DNA from: Lachnoclostridium sp. An181
Lineage (GTDB): Bacteria > Bacillota > Clostridia > Lachnospirales > Lachnospiraceae
DNA: 64,000 bases
Reading direction: 5' to 3'
Assembly (NCBI RefSeq): GCF_002160325.1
Contig: NZ_NFKJ01000002.1
Coordinates: 62,001-126,000 of the forward strand
Positions 42,397 to 52,672 of the stretch are shown here, piece after piece (position 1 is the stretch's first letter; each line of letters starts with the position of its first letter). Both the position numbers and the translations under genes were made by a program. The notes under the pieces are model-generated. The model had not been told where the DNA came from, made no database searches, and saw only the letters and a list, made by a program, of their open reading frames with translations.

Positions 42397-44922
42397 CTAA
42401 ACATAATCTTCAATATATCTTTCAAACTCCTCCATTGTCATAAGTACTTTTCTTGGTTTTGTTCCTTCCTCTTCACCCACCACGCCGGCTTCGCAAAGCT
42501 GGTCCATAATTCTGGCAGCACGGTTGAAACCAATCTTAAATACTCTCTGAAGCATTCCGATGCTTGCTTTATCCTTTTCAATGATAAACTTCCCTGCATC
42601 AACAAAGTAGACATCCCGATCGTTTTGACTTCCTGATACGCCAGCTGCAGCTGTCCCCTGGGACACTTGATCCATGTGGCTGGAAATTTCTTCATCATAA
42701 TGCACATCTCCGTTTTGTTTCAGCAGATAATTTACCACTTTTTGGACTTCCTTGTCGGAAACAAACGCCCCCTGTACACGCGCCGGTTTTTGATAACCAG
42801 CAGGATAGAAAAGCATGTCCCCTTTTCCAAGCAATTTTTCAGCTCCATTCATATCGATAATGGTTCGGGAATCCACGCCTGAAGTCACAGAGAATGCGAT
42901 TCTGGACGGCATGTTAGCCTTGATAAGGCCTGTGATAACATTTACAGACGGACGCTGGGTCGCGATCACAAGGTGGATACCCGCTGCCCTCGCAAGCTGG
43001 GCCAGTCTGCAGATCGCCTCCTCCACATCTCCAGGAGCCACCATCATAAGGTCTGCAAGCTCATCGACAATGATGACAATCTGCGGCATTTTTCTTGGTT
43101 TGCCGCTCTCCTGTCCGTCTTTTTTTATCGTCTCGATCTTGTCATTGTATCCTTTTAAATCTCTGACATTGTATTCCGCAAACAGCTGGTACCTTTTTGT
43201 CATCTCGATAACCGCCCAATTGAGAGCTCCTGCTGCCTTCTTCGGATCTGTTACAACTGGGATCATCAAATGCGGAATCCCATTGTAAACGCTCAGCTCC
43301 ACGACTTTTGGGTCTATCATGATCAATTTAACGTCTTCCGGGCTCGCTTTATATAGGATACTTATGATCAGAGTGTTGATACACACTGACTTTCCTGACC
43401 CCGTTGCTCCTGCGATCAAAAGATGGGGCATCTTCTGGATATCCGCCACAACCACCTTCCCGGCAATGTCTCTTCCTGCTGCAAATGCAATGTTTGAAGG
43501 ATGATTTTTAAACTCCCTGCTCTCAAGAAGGTCTCTGAGCATCACGGCTGTGTTCTCTTTGTTCGGAACCTCAATCCCTACCGCAGCCTTCCCCGGAATC
43601 GGCGCCTCAATACGGATGTCCGGAGCCGCAAGATTCAGCTTGATGTCATCGGAAAGCCCAACGATCTTACTGACCTTTACTCCCTGCTCCGGCTGAATCT
43701 CATAGCGTGTCACAGAAGGTCCGCAGCTTACATTTGTGACAGAAACCTTCACACCAAAACTCTCCAGTGTCTGTTCCAGTTTTAAGGCCGTATCCCTTAA
43801 ATGGGAATCCGAATCCCCGCCCGAATGTTTCCCTTTTGTGAGAAGAGAGACCGGCGGAAATCGATAGATTTTTTTCACCGGAATAACTTCTTTTGGTACA
43901 ACCTCCACTGCGCTTTCCTTCTCATCCACAGGTATTGTGGCACTTCTGTTTTCCTTCACACTCTGCGTATTTTCCTCTTCAGCAATATCATCCAAAAATC
44001 CTTCTTCTGATTTGTCGTCTCCAATCCCTGCATCTTCCACGGATGGGAACGCCCGGTTGATGACAAAAGACTCTCCTTCTTTTTCGTCCAGTGTACTGGA
44101 AAAAGAGACATCCTGGAACACATTTTCCTGTTTCTTTTCCTCCTCTACAGGCAGGATCTCGTGCATCTGTCCATTCTTCTTTTTCAATGTTGTATTTTGA
44201 AGGCTTGCCTCGGATATTTTTCTGGCCTCCTCTTCTTTCTTCTCCTCCAAAAGCTGCTGCTTTCTGGCACGTTTCTCCATACGCTCCTCTTTTTTGCGTT
44301 TTGCATCTTGCTTTGCCGCATGATATACATTTGTTCCGTGAAACTGTATGATTTTTAAAAATGATTTTTCCGTGATCACGATAGCGCAAATGAGAATCAC
44401 AAGGACAACGATAATGTACGCGCCAACCACTCCGATAGCCGGGCAGAAAAGCTTGGCAAACATACCGCCCACAATACCGCCCTCTGTGCGGTATCTTTTT
44501 GATATGTCAAAATACTCCAAAAGCGTCCTGGAGGCACGGAATCCATCCATCACAAGCTGCATAAAGGTACAGATCATGCACAAACATACCGTTCCTGCAG
44601 TCAGTTTTATGTACGCGGATGAATTCCCTCTGTTGGATATGAAAAAGGCAATTCCGATAAACAGAAGAAACGGCATGACATAAGCCATGACTCCGAATAC
44701 TCCGAACATGAATCCGGACAGAGCATCTCCAAAAGCTCCTCCGAATCCGAAATTGCCGATCAGCAATAATATACAAAAGCCAAGAGAGCACAGCAGGATG
44801 ATCTCATCTTTCATAAAATTCTGCTGTGCTGTTTTTCCCTTTCCCCTGGCATTATTTTTTCTTTTCGTCTGCGTTTTTTTTGCAGAAGTCTTTCTTTTCC
44901 CCTTTGTTGACTTTGAAGTCAT
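42397..44922 (-). CDS. DNA translocase FtsK/SpoIIIE
   Basis: An 841-residue septal DNA pump. Four N-terminal membrane helices (about 35-180) and a charged linker precede the motor domain. That domain shows the Walker [16 protein letters not shown], Walker [18 protein letters not shown] and [18 protein letters not shown]. The C-terminal gamma domain ([20 protein letters not shown]) reads DNA orientation. In spore formers the same family moves the chromosome into the forespore. The ATG at 44922 has AGGGGGAAG upstream; an earlier in-frame start is unsupported. Confidence 0.93.
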   Translation of the reverse strand: MTSKSTKGKRKTSAKKTQTKRKNNARGKGKTAQQNFMKDEIILLCSLGFCILLLIGNFGFGGAFGDALSGFMFGVFGVMAYVMPFLLFIGIAFFISNRGNSSAYIKLTAGTVCLCMICTFMQLVMDGFRASRTLLEYFDISKRYRTEGGIVGGMFAKLFCPAIGVVGAYIIVVLVILICAIVITEKSFLKIIQFHGTNVYHAAKQDAKRKKEERMEKRARKQQLLEEKKEEEARKISEASLQNTTLKKKNGQMHEILPVEEEKKQENVFQDVSFSSTLDEKEGESFVINRAFPSVEDAGIGDDKSEEGFLDDIAEEENTQSVKENRSATIPVDEKESAVEVVPKEVIPVKKIYRFPPVSLLTKGKHSGGDSDSHLRDTALKLEQTLESFGVKVSVTNVSCGPSVTRYEIQPEQGVKVSKIVGLSDDIKLNLAAPDIRIEAPIPGKAAVGIEVPNKENTAVMLRDLLESREFKNHPSNIAFAAGRDIAGKVVVADIQKMPHLLIAGATGSGKSVCINTLIISILYKASPEDVKLIMIDPKVVELSVYNGIPHLMIPVVTDPKKAAGALNWAVIEMTKRYQLFAEYNVRDLKGYNDKIETIKKDGQESGKPRKMPQIVIIVDELADLMMVAPGDVEEAICRLAQLARAAGIHLVIATQRPSVNVITGLIKANMPSRIAFSVTSGVDSRTIIDMNGAEKLLGKGDMLFYPAGYQKPARVQGAFVSDKEVQKVVNYLLKQNGDVHYDEEISSHMDQVSQGTAAAGVSGSQNDRDVYFVDAGKFIIEKDKASIGMLQRVFKIGFNRAARIMDQLCEAGVVGEEEGTKPRKVLMTMEEFERYIEDYV

Positions 44923-45001
44923 TAAAAACTTCCCCCTTATTTCAAATAAAAGACATACATATATTATTATAGCATTGGCGGGAAAAGCTGTCATTATATT
45001 T

Positions 45002-45703
45002 TTAATTGTCTTTTTTCACAGTTTTTTCCTGAGAATCAATCAATTCATGCAGCTTTTGTAGTGCTTCCCGGATTCCACCCACTTCATCGATGATTCCTTC
45101 CCGGACCGCCTCCTCTCCTTCCAGCAAAGTTCCTACATCCTTGACAAGCTGTCTGGAGTCCAGCATCAACTCCTCAAGCCTTCTCTGGCTGATGTGGGAA
45201 TGTCCTGCGATAAACCCGGTGATGCGGTCCTGTGTGCGCTCCATATTCCTCAGACTTTGCATGACACCGATGAACATGCCGGAAGACCGGACCGGATGCA
45301 CGATCATTGTGCCAGTCGGGACAATGAATGAATAGTCTGCCGAAACCGCAAGCGGGCCTCCGATGGAATGGCTGCCTCCAAGGACAAGCGACACCGTGGG
45401 TTTACTCAAAGATGCGATCATCTCTGCAATGGCAAGCCCTGCCTCCACGTCTCCGCCCAATGTATTCAGCAAGATCAGTACTCCCTGAATTTCACTGCTC
45501 TCCTCTATCTCCGCCAGTTTTGGCAGAAGATGTTCATACTTTGTTGCTTTTGTATTGCCCGAAACCGCCTCGTGCCCTTCTATTTCACCGATGATCGTCA
45601 AAAGCTGGATGTGATACTTGTTCCCCTGTTCGTCCAGCTCAAGACTTCCCACTTCTTTAATCTGTTCTGTCTCCTGTTGTTCTTTTTCTCTGTCCTGACC
45701 CAT
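45002..45703 (-). CDS. tepA: ClpP-fold protease, TepA/YmfB-like
   Basis: A 233-residue protein of the ClpP/crotonase fold, similar to Bacillus TepA (YmfB), which lies next to ftsK (spoIIIE) there as here. The catalytic Ser is in [20 protein letters not shown] and the His in [16 protein letters not shown]. It has no signal peptide. TepA has been linked to protein export and to degradation of spore proteins; the true role is uncertain. The ATG at 45703 follows GGAGGTG. That ribosome binding site is part of the terminator-like hairpin 45710-45744, and a run of six T separates the two. Confidence 0.87.
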   Translation of the reverse strand: MGQDREKEQQETEQIKEVGSLELDEQGNKYHIQLLTIIGEIEGHEAVSGNTKATKYEHLLPKLAEIEESSEIQGVLILLNTLGGDVEAGLAIAEMIASLSKPTVSLVLGGSHSIGGPLAVSADYSFIVPTGTMIVHPVRSSGMFIGVMQSLRNMERTQDRITGFIAGHSHISQRRLEELMLDSRQLVKDVGTLLEGEEAVREGIIDEVGGIREALQKLHELIDSQEKTVKKDN

Positions 45704-45704
45704 G

Positions 45705-45744
45705 AAAAAACACCTCCACATTTTTCATTATTATGTGGAAGTGT
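45705..45744 (-). terminator. terminator-like hairpin containing the tepA ribosome binding site
   Basis: On the minus strand ACACTTCCACAT (45744-45733) pairs with ATGTGGAGGTGT (45721-45710): 12 pairs including one G-U, 11-nt loop, followed by TTTTTT and then the tepA ATG. The 3' arm contains GGAGGTG, the tepA Shine-Dalgarno. It lies 15 nt after the sulfhydrylase stop, so it can end that transcript or block tepA translation. Confidence 0.75.
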
Positions 45745-45759
45745 CTTTTGTTTTATTCT

Positions 45760-47046
45760 CTATTTTACTGCATCCAAAGCCTGTTTTAAATCTGCAATAA
45801 TGTCGTCTGCGTTTTCCGTGCCCACGCTGAAACGGATCAGATCCGGCTGAACGCCAGCCTCAAGAAGCTCTTTATCGTTCATCTGTCTGTGTGTGTGGCT
45901 TGCAGGGTGAAGGACACAAGTACGGGAATCCGCCACATGTGTCACGATCGCAGCAAGTTTCAGATTATCCATCATGGTCACTGAAGCATCTCTTCCGCCT
46001 TTCAGCCCAAAGGTGATGACACCGCAGGTTCCGTTTGGCATATATTTCTGTGCAAGCGCATACTGTGCATCATCCGGAAGCATCGGGCAGTTGACCCATG
46101 CCACTTTATCCTGTGTCTTTAAAAACTCAGCCACTTTTTTTGCATTCTCGCAATGTCTTGGCACTCTTAAATGTAATGTCTCAAGTCCAAGATTCAAAAG
46201 AAATGCATTCTGCGGGGAAGGGATGGAGCCCAAATCCCTCATCAGCTGAGCAGTTGCCTTTGTAATATAGGCACCTTTTCCAAATTTTTCTGCATAAACA
46301 ATGCCATGGTATGTTTCATCCGGTGCAGTAAGTCCCGGGAATTTTTCTTTGTGTGCCATCCAGTCAAAGTTTCCGCTGTCCACGATCGCTCCACCAACTG
46401 CAACCGCATGTCCGTCCATGTATTTTGTCGTGGAATGGGTGACAATATCTGCTCCCCACTCAAAAGGCCTGCAATTGATCGGCGTTGCAAATGTGTTGTC
46501 TATGATCAGAGGAACTCCATGTGCGTGTGCGGCTTCTGCAAATTTTTCAATGTCAAGCACCACCAGTGCAGGGTTGGCAATCGTCTCCCCAAACACTGCT
46601 TTTGTATTTTCGCGGAAAAGAGCATTTAACTCTTCTTTGGAAATATCAGGCTCAACAAACGTAGCCTCCACACCCATCTTACGGATCGTGTGAGCGTAAA
46701 GATTATAAGTACCTCCGTATACGGCTGAAACACAGATAATATGATCCCCTGCCTCCGCGATATTCATGATTGCATAAAAGTTTGCAGCCTGTCCGGAGGA
46801 AGTAAGCATTGCCGCATATCCGCCCTCCAGATCGCAGATCTTTGCTGCCACTGCATCGTTTGTCGGATTCTGAAGACGTGTGTAAAAATATCCCTCATCC
46901 TCCAGATCAAAGAGACGTCCCATCTGTTCACTTGTATCGTATTTAAACGTTGTGCTCTGATAAATCGGAATAACCCTTGATTCCCCTTTTTTCGGCTGCC
47001 ACCCGGACTGGATACATTTTGTCTCGATTTTAAAATTACTGCCCAT
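45760..47046 (-). CDS. O-acetylhomoserine aminocarboxypropyltransferase / cysteine synthase family
   Basis: A 428-residue PLP enzyme of the Cys/Met metabolism family. It probably joins sulfide to O-acetylhomoserine to give homocysteine. The PLP Lys lies in IVTHSTTKYMDGHAVAVGGA; ETIANPALVVLDIEKFAEAA and IDNTFATP are also typical, as is the length above 420. The ATG at 47046 (MGSNFKIETK) has GGAGGAGAAC upstream and overlaps the end of the preceding gene by 11 nt; an earlier in-frame start lies inside that gene. No S-box or T-box is visible, which fits its internal position. Confidence 0.93.
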   Translation of the reverse strand: MGSNFKIETKCIQSGWQPKKGESRVIPIYQSTTFKYDTSEQMGRLFDLEDEGYFYTRLQNPTNDAVAAKICDLEGGYAAMLTSSGQAANFYAIMNIAEAGDHIICVSAVYGGTYNLYAHTIRKMGVEATFVEPDISKEELNALFRENTKAVFGETIANPALVVLDIEKFAEAAHAHGVPLIIDNTFATPINCRPFEWGADIVTHSTTKYMDGHAVAVGGAIVDSGNFDWMAHKEKFPGLTAPDETYHGIVYAEKFGKGAYITKATAQLMRDLGSIPSPQNAFLLNLGLETLHLRVPRHCENAKKVAEFLKTQDKVAWVNCPMLPDDAQYALAQKYMPNGTCGVITFGLKGGRDASVTMMDNLKLAAIVTHVADSRTCVLHPASHTHRQMNDKELLEAGVQPDLIRFSVGTENADDIIADLKQALDAVK

Positions 47047-47821
47047 TGTTCTCCTCCTCTTTCTTTGTGTATAAATATTGTTCACGGAGATTTGTGACCA
47101 TCTTCGTATAAAGACCGCGGCACTCCTCCATCTTTCCCTCTTCTATAAAAGACACACAAGGCCGCAGATAAGTCTCCCAAATGTTCTGATAGATTTCTTT
47201 TGCATTTTTCTCCCGATTGATCCGGTTGACGATCGTAGGGGCCATATTATAATAGCTTTTGACAAGCTCTTCCTCATGGCACTCTTTCACCAGATATTCA
47301 TCTCTGTATCTTCTAAGCATTCCTAGCTCACGGCAGTCATCAGCCTTTCCAACACCCTGACATACTGCTGTTGTCACATAGCAGAGCCTTTCACGAAAAG
47401 TACCGAGAATGGTCTCGGGCCCTACGATCTTCAACTTTTGCCCGAACATCTCCTGCCATGCTTGTACCATTTTTTTCGATACTATCTCAAATACAGGCTC
47501 CTTCTGTCCGCAAAATGCAGGGAGCACAAACACTGACATCGCCATATTATATTTCAACAACTCTTGGTTTTGTTCTGCCTTTGTGCTGCACACATCAAGC
47601 AATCGCGCTGCTTTTTGCGGGATGATGCGGCTGACCTTGTCCATCCATTTCCCATCTGTCTCTTTCCCGCATGGACAGATAAGCTGTTCATTTAAAAATG
47701 TTTTGTAAGTTTCTTTATAATCACAAAATGATTGTCGGTATTCTTCTCGGTTAAAATTCTCCAGCAATGACAGCCCTTTTTCAAACATTTCCTCCAGAGT
47801 TTCTTTTAAATTCTGGTACAT
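47036..47821 (-). CDS. CFI-box-type helical protein, unknown function
   Basis: A 261-residue soluble helical protein. The last ~90 residues, RYRDEYLVKECHEEELVKSY and following YNMAPTIVNRIN, match the CFI-box C-terminal module seen in many Clostridia proteins of unknown function. Cysteines are frequent (CPCGKETDGKW, DVCSTK, VCQGVG, CHEE, PCVSF). It overlaps the sulfhydrylase gene by 11 nt and is therefore translated with it, hinting at a role near sulfur metabolism, but this is only context. Confidence 0.65.
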   Translation of the reverse strand: MYQNLKETLEEMFEKGLSLLENFNREEYRQSFCDYKETYKTFLNEQLICPCGKETDGKWMDKVSRIIPQKAARLLDVCSTKAEQNQELLKYNMAMSVFVLPAFCGQKEPVFEIVSKKMVQAWQEMFGQKLKIVGPETILGTFRERLCYVTTAVCQGVGKADDCRELGMLRRYRDEYLVKECHEEELVKSYYNMAPTIVNRINREKNAKEIYQNIWETYLRPCVSFIEEGKMEECRGLYTKMVTNLREQYLYTKKEEENNGQ

Positions 47822-47929
47822 GCTGCCAGCTCCTTCCTGGGTAGTTTATAAAAATTTTACATTATGAATGATAGTATAGCATTGTTATTATGTCTTAGCA
47901 ATAATAAATATTGCAGGATTCCACAAGAT

Positions 47930-48814
47930 TTACGGTCTGCACATGCCGCACGGACTGTATCCATCCTTGATCAGGCTCTCTCTTTTCCCTGTAAAACTCT
48001 TTTTATTTTTCTCTTTCATATCCCGTATCCCCGGACAGAACGGCTTGTGAAATTTCTTTGTGCTTGTATTTAGTATGTAGTCTGTCTCATCGACAGTATC
48101 CCTCTTTTCATCTTCTGCCGGCCAATTGTCCCCGGTCTTATAGTCAATTTCCACGCCCGGCTGCACATTGTACACATATACATTAAAGGAGATGCTCTCC
48201 CCTTTGTCCTCCACGGATTCTGCCTCCATCTGTACTCCGCTTGCCACAAGATTGTCTCCTTCATATATAGGAGTCACCCGGTACAGCACATGGTTTCCTG
48301 TTTCTTTTATATAATCTGCCACCATATTTTCAAAAGGCAGCATTCCTTCTGTATTCATGTACCTCGTTCCGGTGATAAGATTTTTTTCGTTTGCATTCTC
48401 TGCTGTGAGCTGAAATCCGATCAGATGACATCGGTTATAGAGATATCCACCGTCCACATTATCGTACTTTTTGTTTTTCCATCCGCTTGGTTTCACCTCG
48501 GATATGCTCTCCCTTTTCTCTGTGGGCATCAGGTCCTCTCCAATATTTGCCTTTGCAACTTGGCACCTTCCAAGCCCGTCCAGGCTGCTGTACTCTTCAT
48601 AAGATGTCTTCTGTCGCTCACTGTCCGAAAACTCAGGTTCGTTTCCATTTATGGCAACATACGGTGCCCCTTCATACTCCGGCACCTCATCCAGAGACTC
48701 TGCATTTGCCACATTGTATTTGGCTGCTCCATTGTTTTCCTGCGCACATGAACACAACAAGACTGTCAATGCAAATATGGGCAGTAACAATCCCTTTTTC
48801 CATTTTCTTATCAT
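47930..48814 (-). CDS. secreted lipoprotein nuclease, DNA/RNA non-specific endonuclease family
   Basis: A 294-residue exported nuclease. The signal peptide ends in a lipobox (VLLCSC, Cys23). The central domain has the beta-beta-alpha-metal nuclease core: NVDGGYLYNRCHLIGFQLTA with the catalytic His, and ENANEKNLITGTRYMNTEGM with the metal-binding Asn. A C-terminal Cys/His block, STKKFHKPFCPGIRDM to SPCGMCRP, may bind zinc. It may scavenge nucleic acids or take part in DNA uptake. The ATG has AGGAGAG upstream and overlaps the preceding gene by 4 nt. Confidence 0.88.
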   Translation of the reverse strand: MIRKWKKGLLLPIFALTVLLCSCAQENNGAAKYNVANAESLDEVPEYEGAPYVAINGNEPEFSDSERQKTSYEEYSSLDGLGRCQVAKANIGEDLMPTEKRESISEVKPSGWKNKKYDNVDGGYLYNRCHLIGFQLTAENANEKNLITGTRYMNTEGMLPFENMVADYIKETGNHVLYRVTPIYEGDNLVASGVQMEAESVEDKGESISFNVYVYNVQPGVEIDYKTGDNWPAEDEKRDTVDETDYILNTSTKKFHKPFCPGIRDMKEKNKKSFTGKRESLIKDGYSPCGMCRP

Positions 48815-49251
48815 CGATCTTCTCTCCTGATATATAATTGTTTCGTAATTTTCTCATGGGAATTACCCGGAAACTCTGTTTGCCCTTCAAGTTTCCACTT
48901 ATCCCAGTCAAGGTTCAGCTGGATGTCCGACGGATATTTGCGATTCCAACAATAGAGTATGATCTTGGACATCCTCTCTTCGTACACCCCAATTTTTCGA
49001 TCCTCAAGGAAACAAAAGTCCGATTCCCCGCAAAGGTTCAGAAATTCTTCTGAAATCTGAATATGAACCTTGTATTCTTTGAAAAGTTTTTCGGAATAAG
49101 GTGCAGTCCAAAGTTTCGCCCCGTCACACATCTGTCCAATATCCTCCAAAACACGTTTGTCCTGGCTTAATCTCCTTCGATTGAACATCATCCCCATGGC
49201 GTCGTCCACGCATGCAATCAATGTCCTCTTCTTTCCTTTCATCTCCTGCAT
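48811..49251 (-). CDS. unknown protein coupled to the nuclease gene
   Basis: A 146-residue soluble protein that begins LIACVDDAMGMMFNRRRLSQ shortly after the start and ends FPGNSHEKITKQLYIRRED. I recall similar Lachnospiraceae proteins carrying the name ribonuclease Z, but there is no metallo-beta-lactamase HxHxDH motif, so that name is not supported. It overlaps the secreted nuclease gene by 4 nt (ATGA). GAGGTG precedes the ATG. Function unknown. Confidence 0.65.
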   Translation of the reverse strand: MQEMKGKKRTLIACVDDAMGMMFNRRRLSQDKRVLEDIGQMCDGAKLWTAPYSEKLFKEYKVHIQISEEFLNLCGESDFCFLEDRKIGVYEERMSKIILYCWNRKYPSDIQLNLDWDKWKLEGQTEFPGNSHEKITKQLYIRREDR

Positions 49252-49376
49252 CCTTTTTACACCTCTTTTTTACAGCCCATACTCCCGGCATTTAATAAAG
49301 ACTGATAACATATCTGTCTTTGATACGCTACCAGTCTTTTGGTTTGCAAATTTATAGATTCCTCTTTCCTGATCTT

Positions 49377-50108
49377 TTATTCATCCCAGTTATGGTATAC
49401 TTCCTGGACATCATCGTCTTCCTCCAGAAGATCCAGTGTCTTCTGAATATTTTTGATGTCTGTTTCATCAGAAAGCTCTACCCATGTCTGCGGGATCATA
49501 GTAACCTCTGCGGCTGCCATGCTGATTCCCTGCTCTTCTAAATTAAGACGTACATCGCTGAAATTATCCGGATCTGTGAGAATCTCAAAACTGTCCTCTT
49601 CCTCAGAAAAGTCTTCTGCGCCTGCGTCGAGAGCCAGCATCATAAGCTCATCTGCATCCATCCCGCAATCTTCTTTTGCAACGATGATCTGTCCTTTTTT
49701 GTCAAACATGAAAGAAACACATCCAGGTGTCCCTACATTCCCGTTTCCCTTTGTAAATGCATTTCTTACATTGGATGCCGTACGGTTTTTATTGTCTGTA
49801 AGCGCCTCTACAATGATCGCTGTTCCGTTCGGGCCATATCCTTCATATGTAACACGCTCGTAATTGGATGCATTGGCATCCCCTGCCGCTTTTTTGATAC
49901 TTCTTTCGATATTGTCGTTCGGCATGTTGTTTGCTTTTGCTTTCGCAATGACATCGCGCAGCCTGCTGTTGTTTGCCGGATCGCTTCCACCGCCTTCTTT
50001 TACTGCCACAGCGATCTCACGGCCAATCTTTGTAAAGATTTTTCCCTTTGCTGCATCATTCTTTTCTTTTTTATGTTTAATATTCGCAAATTTTGAATGT
50101 CCTGACAT
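49377..50108 (-). CDS. yebC: YebC/PmpR-family regulator or translation factor
   Basis: A 243-residue YebC/TACO1-family protein. The start [20 protein letters not shown] and the block [20 protein letters not shown] followed by [15 protein letters not shown] are diagnostic. Members bind DNA in some bacteria, and recent work on the family links them to translation of proline stretches. GAGGGATT precedes the ATG. It has no tight neighbours; gaps of about 95-125 nt lie on both sides. Confidence 0.95.
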   Translation of the reverse strand: MSGHSKFANIKHKKEKNDAAKGKIFTKIGREIAVAVKEGGGSDPANNSRLRDVIAKAKANNMPNDNIERSIKKAAGDANASNYERVTYEGYGPNGTAIIVEALTDNKNRTASNVRNAFTKGNGNVGTPGCVSFMFDKKGQIIVAKEDCGMDADELMMLALDAGAEDFSEEEDSFEILTDPDNFSDVRLNLEEQGISMAAAEVTMIPQTWVELSDETDIKNIQKTLDLLEEDDDVQEVYHNWDE

Positions 50109-50201
50109 TTGTTAATCCCTCACTTATCTTTCCTGAAATTACGAACTTTGTATATTCTATCACTGTTTCCTGCATCTGACAAGAGCGAAGAAACGCAATC
50201 T

Positions 50202-51053
50202 TTACACTTCTTTTCTGACACACACTTCCTGTATCACATTGTCCACTACATGGACAACCTCAAAAAGATACCCCTTATATGAAACCCTGCACTTTTCATC
50301 TTCCGAAGGAATTTTGTCCAGCTGGTATACAAGAAAACCGTTCAGTGTCTCATACTCATCGTCCTCCTCGTCAAACTCAAACGTAATGCCAAGACTTCTT
50401 CCAAGTTCATCTAATTCTATCTTTCCCTGGACAATGTAAGAGCCGTCTGTGTCCGGAACGATGAGATATTCTTCTTTATCATATTCATCCAAAATATCTC
50501 CGACAATCTCCTCCACCAGGTCTTCCATAGTGATCAGCCCAGACGTCTGGCCATACTCATCAAGTACAACTGCCATATGCATTTTCCCCTTCTGCATCTG
50601 GGACATCATTTTTTCTGCACTGCGCGTCTCCGGCACGAAATTCACCTTCTGAATGCAGGCTCCAAGCTCCTTTAAAGGACGCCTTTGACACCCCGGTATC
50701 AGGTACATGCGCATGGCATCCCTGATATGAAGAATCCCTTTGATATTGTCAATATCCTCCTCATAAATTGGAAATCTGGAATACCGCTCTTTTAACATAA
50801 AACGGATGGCATCCTCCAAAATCGTCTCCTCATCGATTCCGACAATATCTTTGCGGTGGCTCATGGCATCCTTTACGTCTTTCTCGCAAAACATCAGGAT
50901 ATTTCTTAATCTCTCCACTTCGGCTGCACTTAATTTCTGCTGCTCTTTTGCCACTCTGGCCAAAGCCATGATCTCTTCTGAGACATTTTCTTCATCATCG
51001 TCATCTGAAAACATTTCCGCCATCTTTTTCAGAAGACTTTTTTCTTCTTCCAT
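50202..51053 (-). CDS. CBS-pair / CorC-like protein lacking the membrane domain
   Basis: A 283-residue cytoplasmic protein of the hemolysin-related CorC/TlyC family. Two CBS domains (about 62-185) include KDAMSHRKDIVGIDEETILE and MHMAVVLDEYGQTSGLITME. The transporter-associated C-terminal domain follows (205-280). The DUF21/CNNM membrane part of full-length relatives is absent; CorC-type short forms exist naturally. Role probably in divalent cation handling through an unlinked partner. AAGGAG lies before the ATG; the gene follows mazF by 15 nt. Confidence 0.85.
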   Translation of the reverse strand: MEEEKSLLKKMAEMFSDDDDEENVSEEIMALARVAKEQQKLSAAEVERLRNILMFCEKDVKDAMSHRKDIVGIDEETILEDAIRFMLKERYSRFPIYEEDIDNIKGILHIRDAMRMYLIPGCQRRPLKELGACIQKVNFVPETRSAEKMMSQMQKGKMHMAVVLDEYGQTSGLITMEDLVEEIVGDILDEYDKEEYLIVPDTDGSYIVQGKIELDELGRSLGITFEFDEEDDEYETLNGFLVYQLDKIPSEDEKCRVSYKGYLFEVVHVVDNVIQEVCVRKEV

Positions 51054-51068
51054 TGTTTCTCCTTTTTT

Positions 51069-51416
51069 CTATGTATGAAGCTCAAAACTGACTTTCAGAG
51101 CCTCATCAACTTTCTCCATCAGTTCTCCATCCACATGGCAGACCATCTCGCGAAGCCGCCGTTTATCAATAGTACGTATCTGCTCCAGCAAGATTACCGA
51201 ATTTTTTACAATATGGTACCTGGACGCATCCACTTCCACATGGGTGGGCAGTTTTGCCTTGTTCATCCTGGACGTGATCGCGGCGCAGATCACAGTCGGA
51301 CTGTGCCTGTTCCCCACGTCGTTTTGGATGATCAGCACCGGGCGCACACCTCCTTGTTCTGAGCCGACGACCGGACTTAAATCTGCATAGAATATATCTC
51401 CCCTTTTAATCTGCAC
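51069..51416 (-). CDS. mazF: MazF/NdoA-type endoribonuclease toxin
   Basis: A 115-residue PemK/MazF mRNA interferase. The core [40 protein letters not shown] and [18 protein letters not shown] is canonical; such enzymes cut RNA at short sequences. I start at the GTG at 51416 since GGAGA lies about 10 nt upstream and the length fits; a GTG 9 nt earlier is too close to that site. Upstream is alr, as in Bacillus, but the MazE-like antitoxin gene that normally lies between alr and mazF is missing: only about 80 nt separate them. Confidence 0.9.
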   Translation of the reverse strand: MQIKRGDIFYADLSPVVGSEQGGVRPVLIIQNDVGNRHSPTVICAAITSRMNKAKLPTHVEVDASRYHIVKNSVILLEQIRTIDKRRLREMVCHVDGELMEKVDEALKVSFELHT

Positions 51417-51504
51417 TGTTTTCACTCTCCGATTTTATTTAAGATATAAAAAGTATCTCCATCTTTTCGGGATGTATTCCATGCACATCTTTCTTTATCC
51501 TGTT

Positions 51505-52671
51505 TTATTCAAAATAATCGATCTGCTCCGTAACCTTTCCGTTTTGAACATATACTCTTGGAATACGTTTGCCCAAATTGCAGATAAATTCATACGGAAA
51601 TCGTCCGGAGAGCTCGCTTAGCGTCTCTACAGGAAGGATTTCTCCTCCGCTTTTGCCGACTAAGACGACCTCATCTCCAAAACGGACATCCTCAATATCA
51701 GAGACATCCACCATAAACTGGTCCATGCATACTCTTCCGATGATCGGCGCCCTCTTGCCTTTGATCAGAACATAGCCCTTATTGGAAAGGCTCCTTGGAT
51801 ATCCGTCCCCATACCCAACCGGAATGGTTGCTATATTCATCCTGTTCTTGGCAACGAACGTACCACCGTAGCTTACCGGAGTTCCCTTGTCAATGGACTT
51901 TACGAACGCCACATGGGACTTGAGCTCCAAAGCAGGTTTCAAAGGGACATTTTCTTTTTTTACCTCATTGGAAGGATAAAGCCCATAGAGGGAAATCCCT
52001 GCCCGCACCAACTCCTTATTTGTCGCGTTTAAATCTATGATCCCTGCACTGTTGGAACAGTGGTGGTATGGGAACTCCACTCCTTCTTCCTTCAGTCTTT
52101 TCACCATCCAGTCATACTTCTCTATCTGACTGTATGTAAAAGTTTTGTCTTCTTCATCTGCACGCGCAAAATGCGTAAAAATCCCTTCCATACAGATGTT
52201 TGGAAGTTTTTGTATCCTCTTGATACTCTCAATGCTCTCCTCGTTGATATCAAACCCAAGCCTTGCCATGCCTGTCTCCAGCTTGATATGGATGTATGCT
52301 GTTTTTCCGAGTTTCTGTGCCAAATAGGAAATAGCCTGTGCCATCTCTTCTTCATAGACATTCATACGGATTTCATCGTTGAGCATCATAACATACTGGT
52401 CCGGAAAAATGCACCCAAGAACCAATATGGGTTTTTCAATATGATTGATGCGAAGCTGTGCCGCCTCATCAAGCGTTGCCACAGCATATCCCCAGACATA
52501 ATCCGCGCTTTCCAGTGCAACTGCTATAGGGACTGCGCCATGACCATAACCATCCGCTTTGATGACTGCCACAATCCCGGCCTTTTTGCCGACATTTCTC
52601 TTCATTTGCTCCATATTGAAGAAAATGGCGTCCAAATCTATTTTTGCGTATACTCTGCTGTAAGTCTTCAC
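51505..52671 (-). CDS. alr: alanine racemase
   Basis: A 388-residue PLP enzyme that makes D-alanine for peptidoglycan. The PLP Lys38 sits in VAVIKADGYGHGAVPIAVAL, and the catalytic Tyr in the C-terminal barrel region is in VSYGGTFVAKNRMNIATIPV. Length is normal. The start is GTG at 52671 with AAGGTAG upstream, one base after the nnr stop. Operon order nnr-alr-mazF is common in Firmicutes. Confidence 0.95.
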   Translation of the reverse strand: MKTYSRVYAKIDLDAIFFNMEQMKRNVGKKAGIVAVIKADGYGHGAVPIAVALESADYVWGYAVATLDEAAQLRINHIEKPILVLGCIFPDQYVMMLNDEIRMNVYEEEMAQAISYLAQKLGKTAYIHIKLETGMARLGFDINEESIESIKRIQKLPNICMEGIFTHFARADEEDKTFTYSQIEKYDWMVKRLKEEGVEFPYHHCSNSAGIIDLNATNKELVRAGISLYGLYPSNEVKKENVPLKPALELKSHVAFVKSIDKGTPVSYGGTFVAKNRMNIATIPVGYGDGYPRSLSNKGYVLIKGKRAPIIGRVCMDQFMVDVSDIEDVRFGDEVVLVGKSGGEILPVETLSELSGRFPYEFICNLGKRIPRVYVQNGKVTEQIDYFE

Positions 52672-52672
52672 A

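Noticed and set aside
48811-49251. Name ribonuclease Z for the protein before the nuclease
   Set aside because: No HxHxDH metallo-beta-lactamase motif and only half the needed length.
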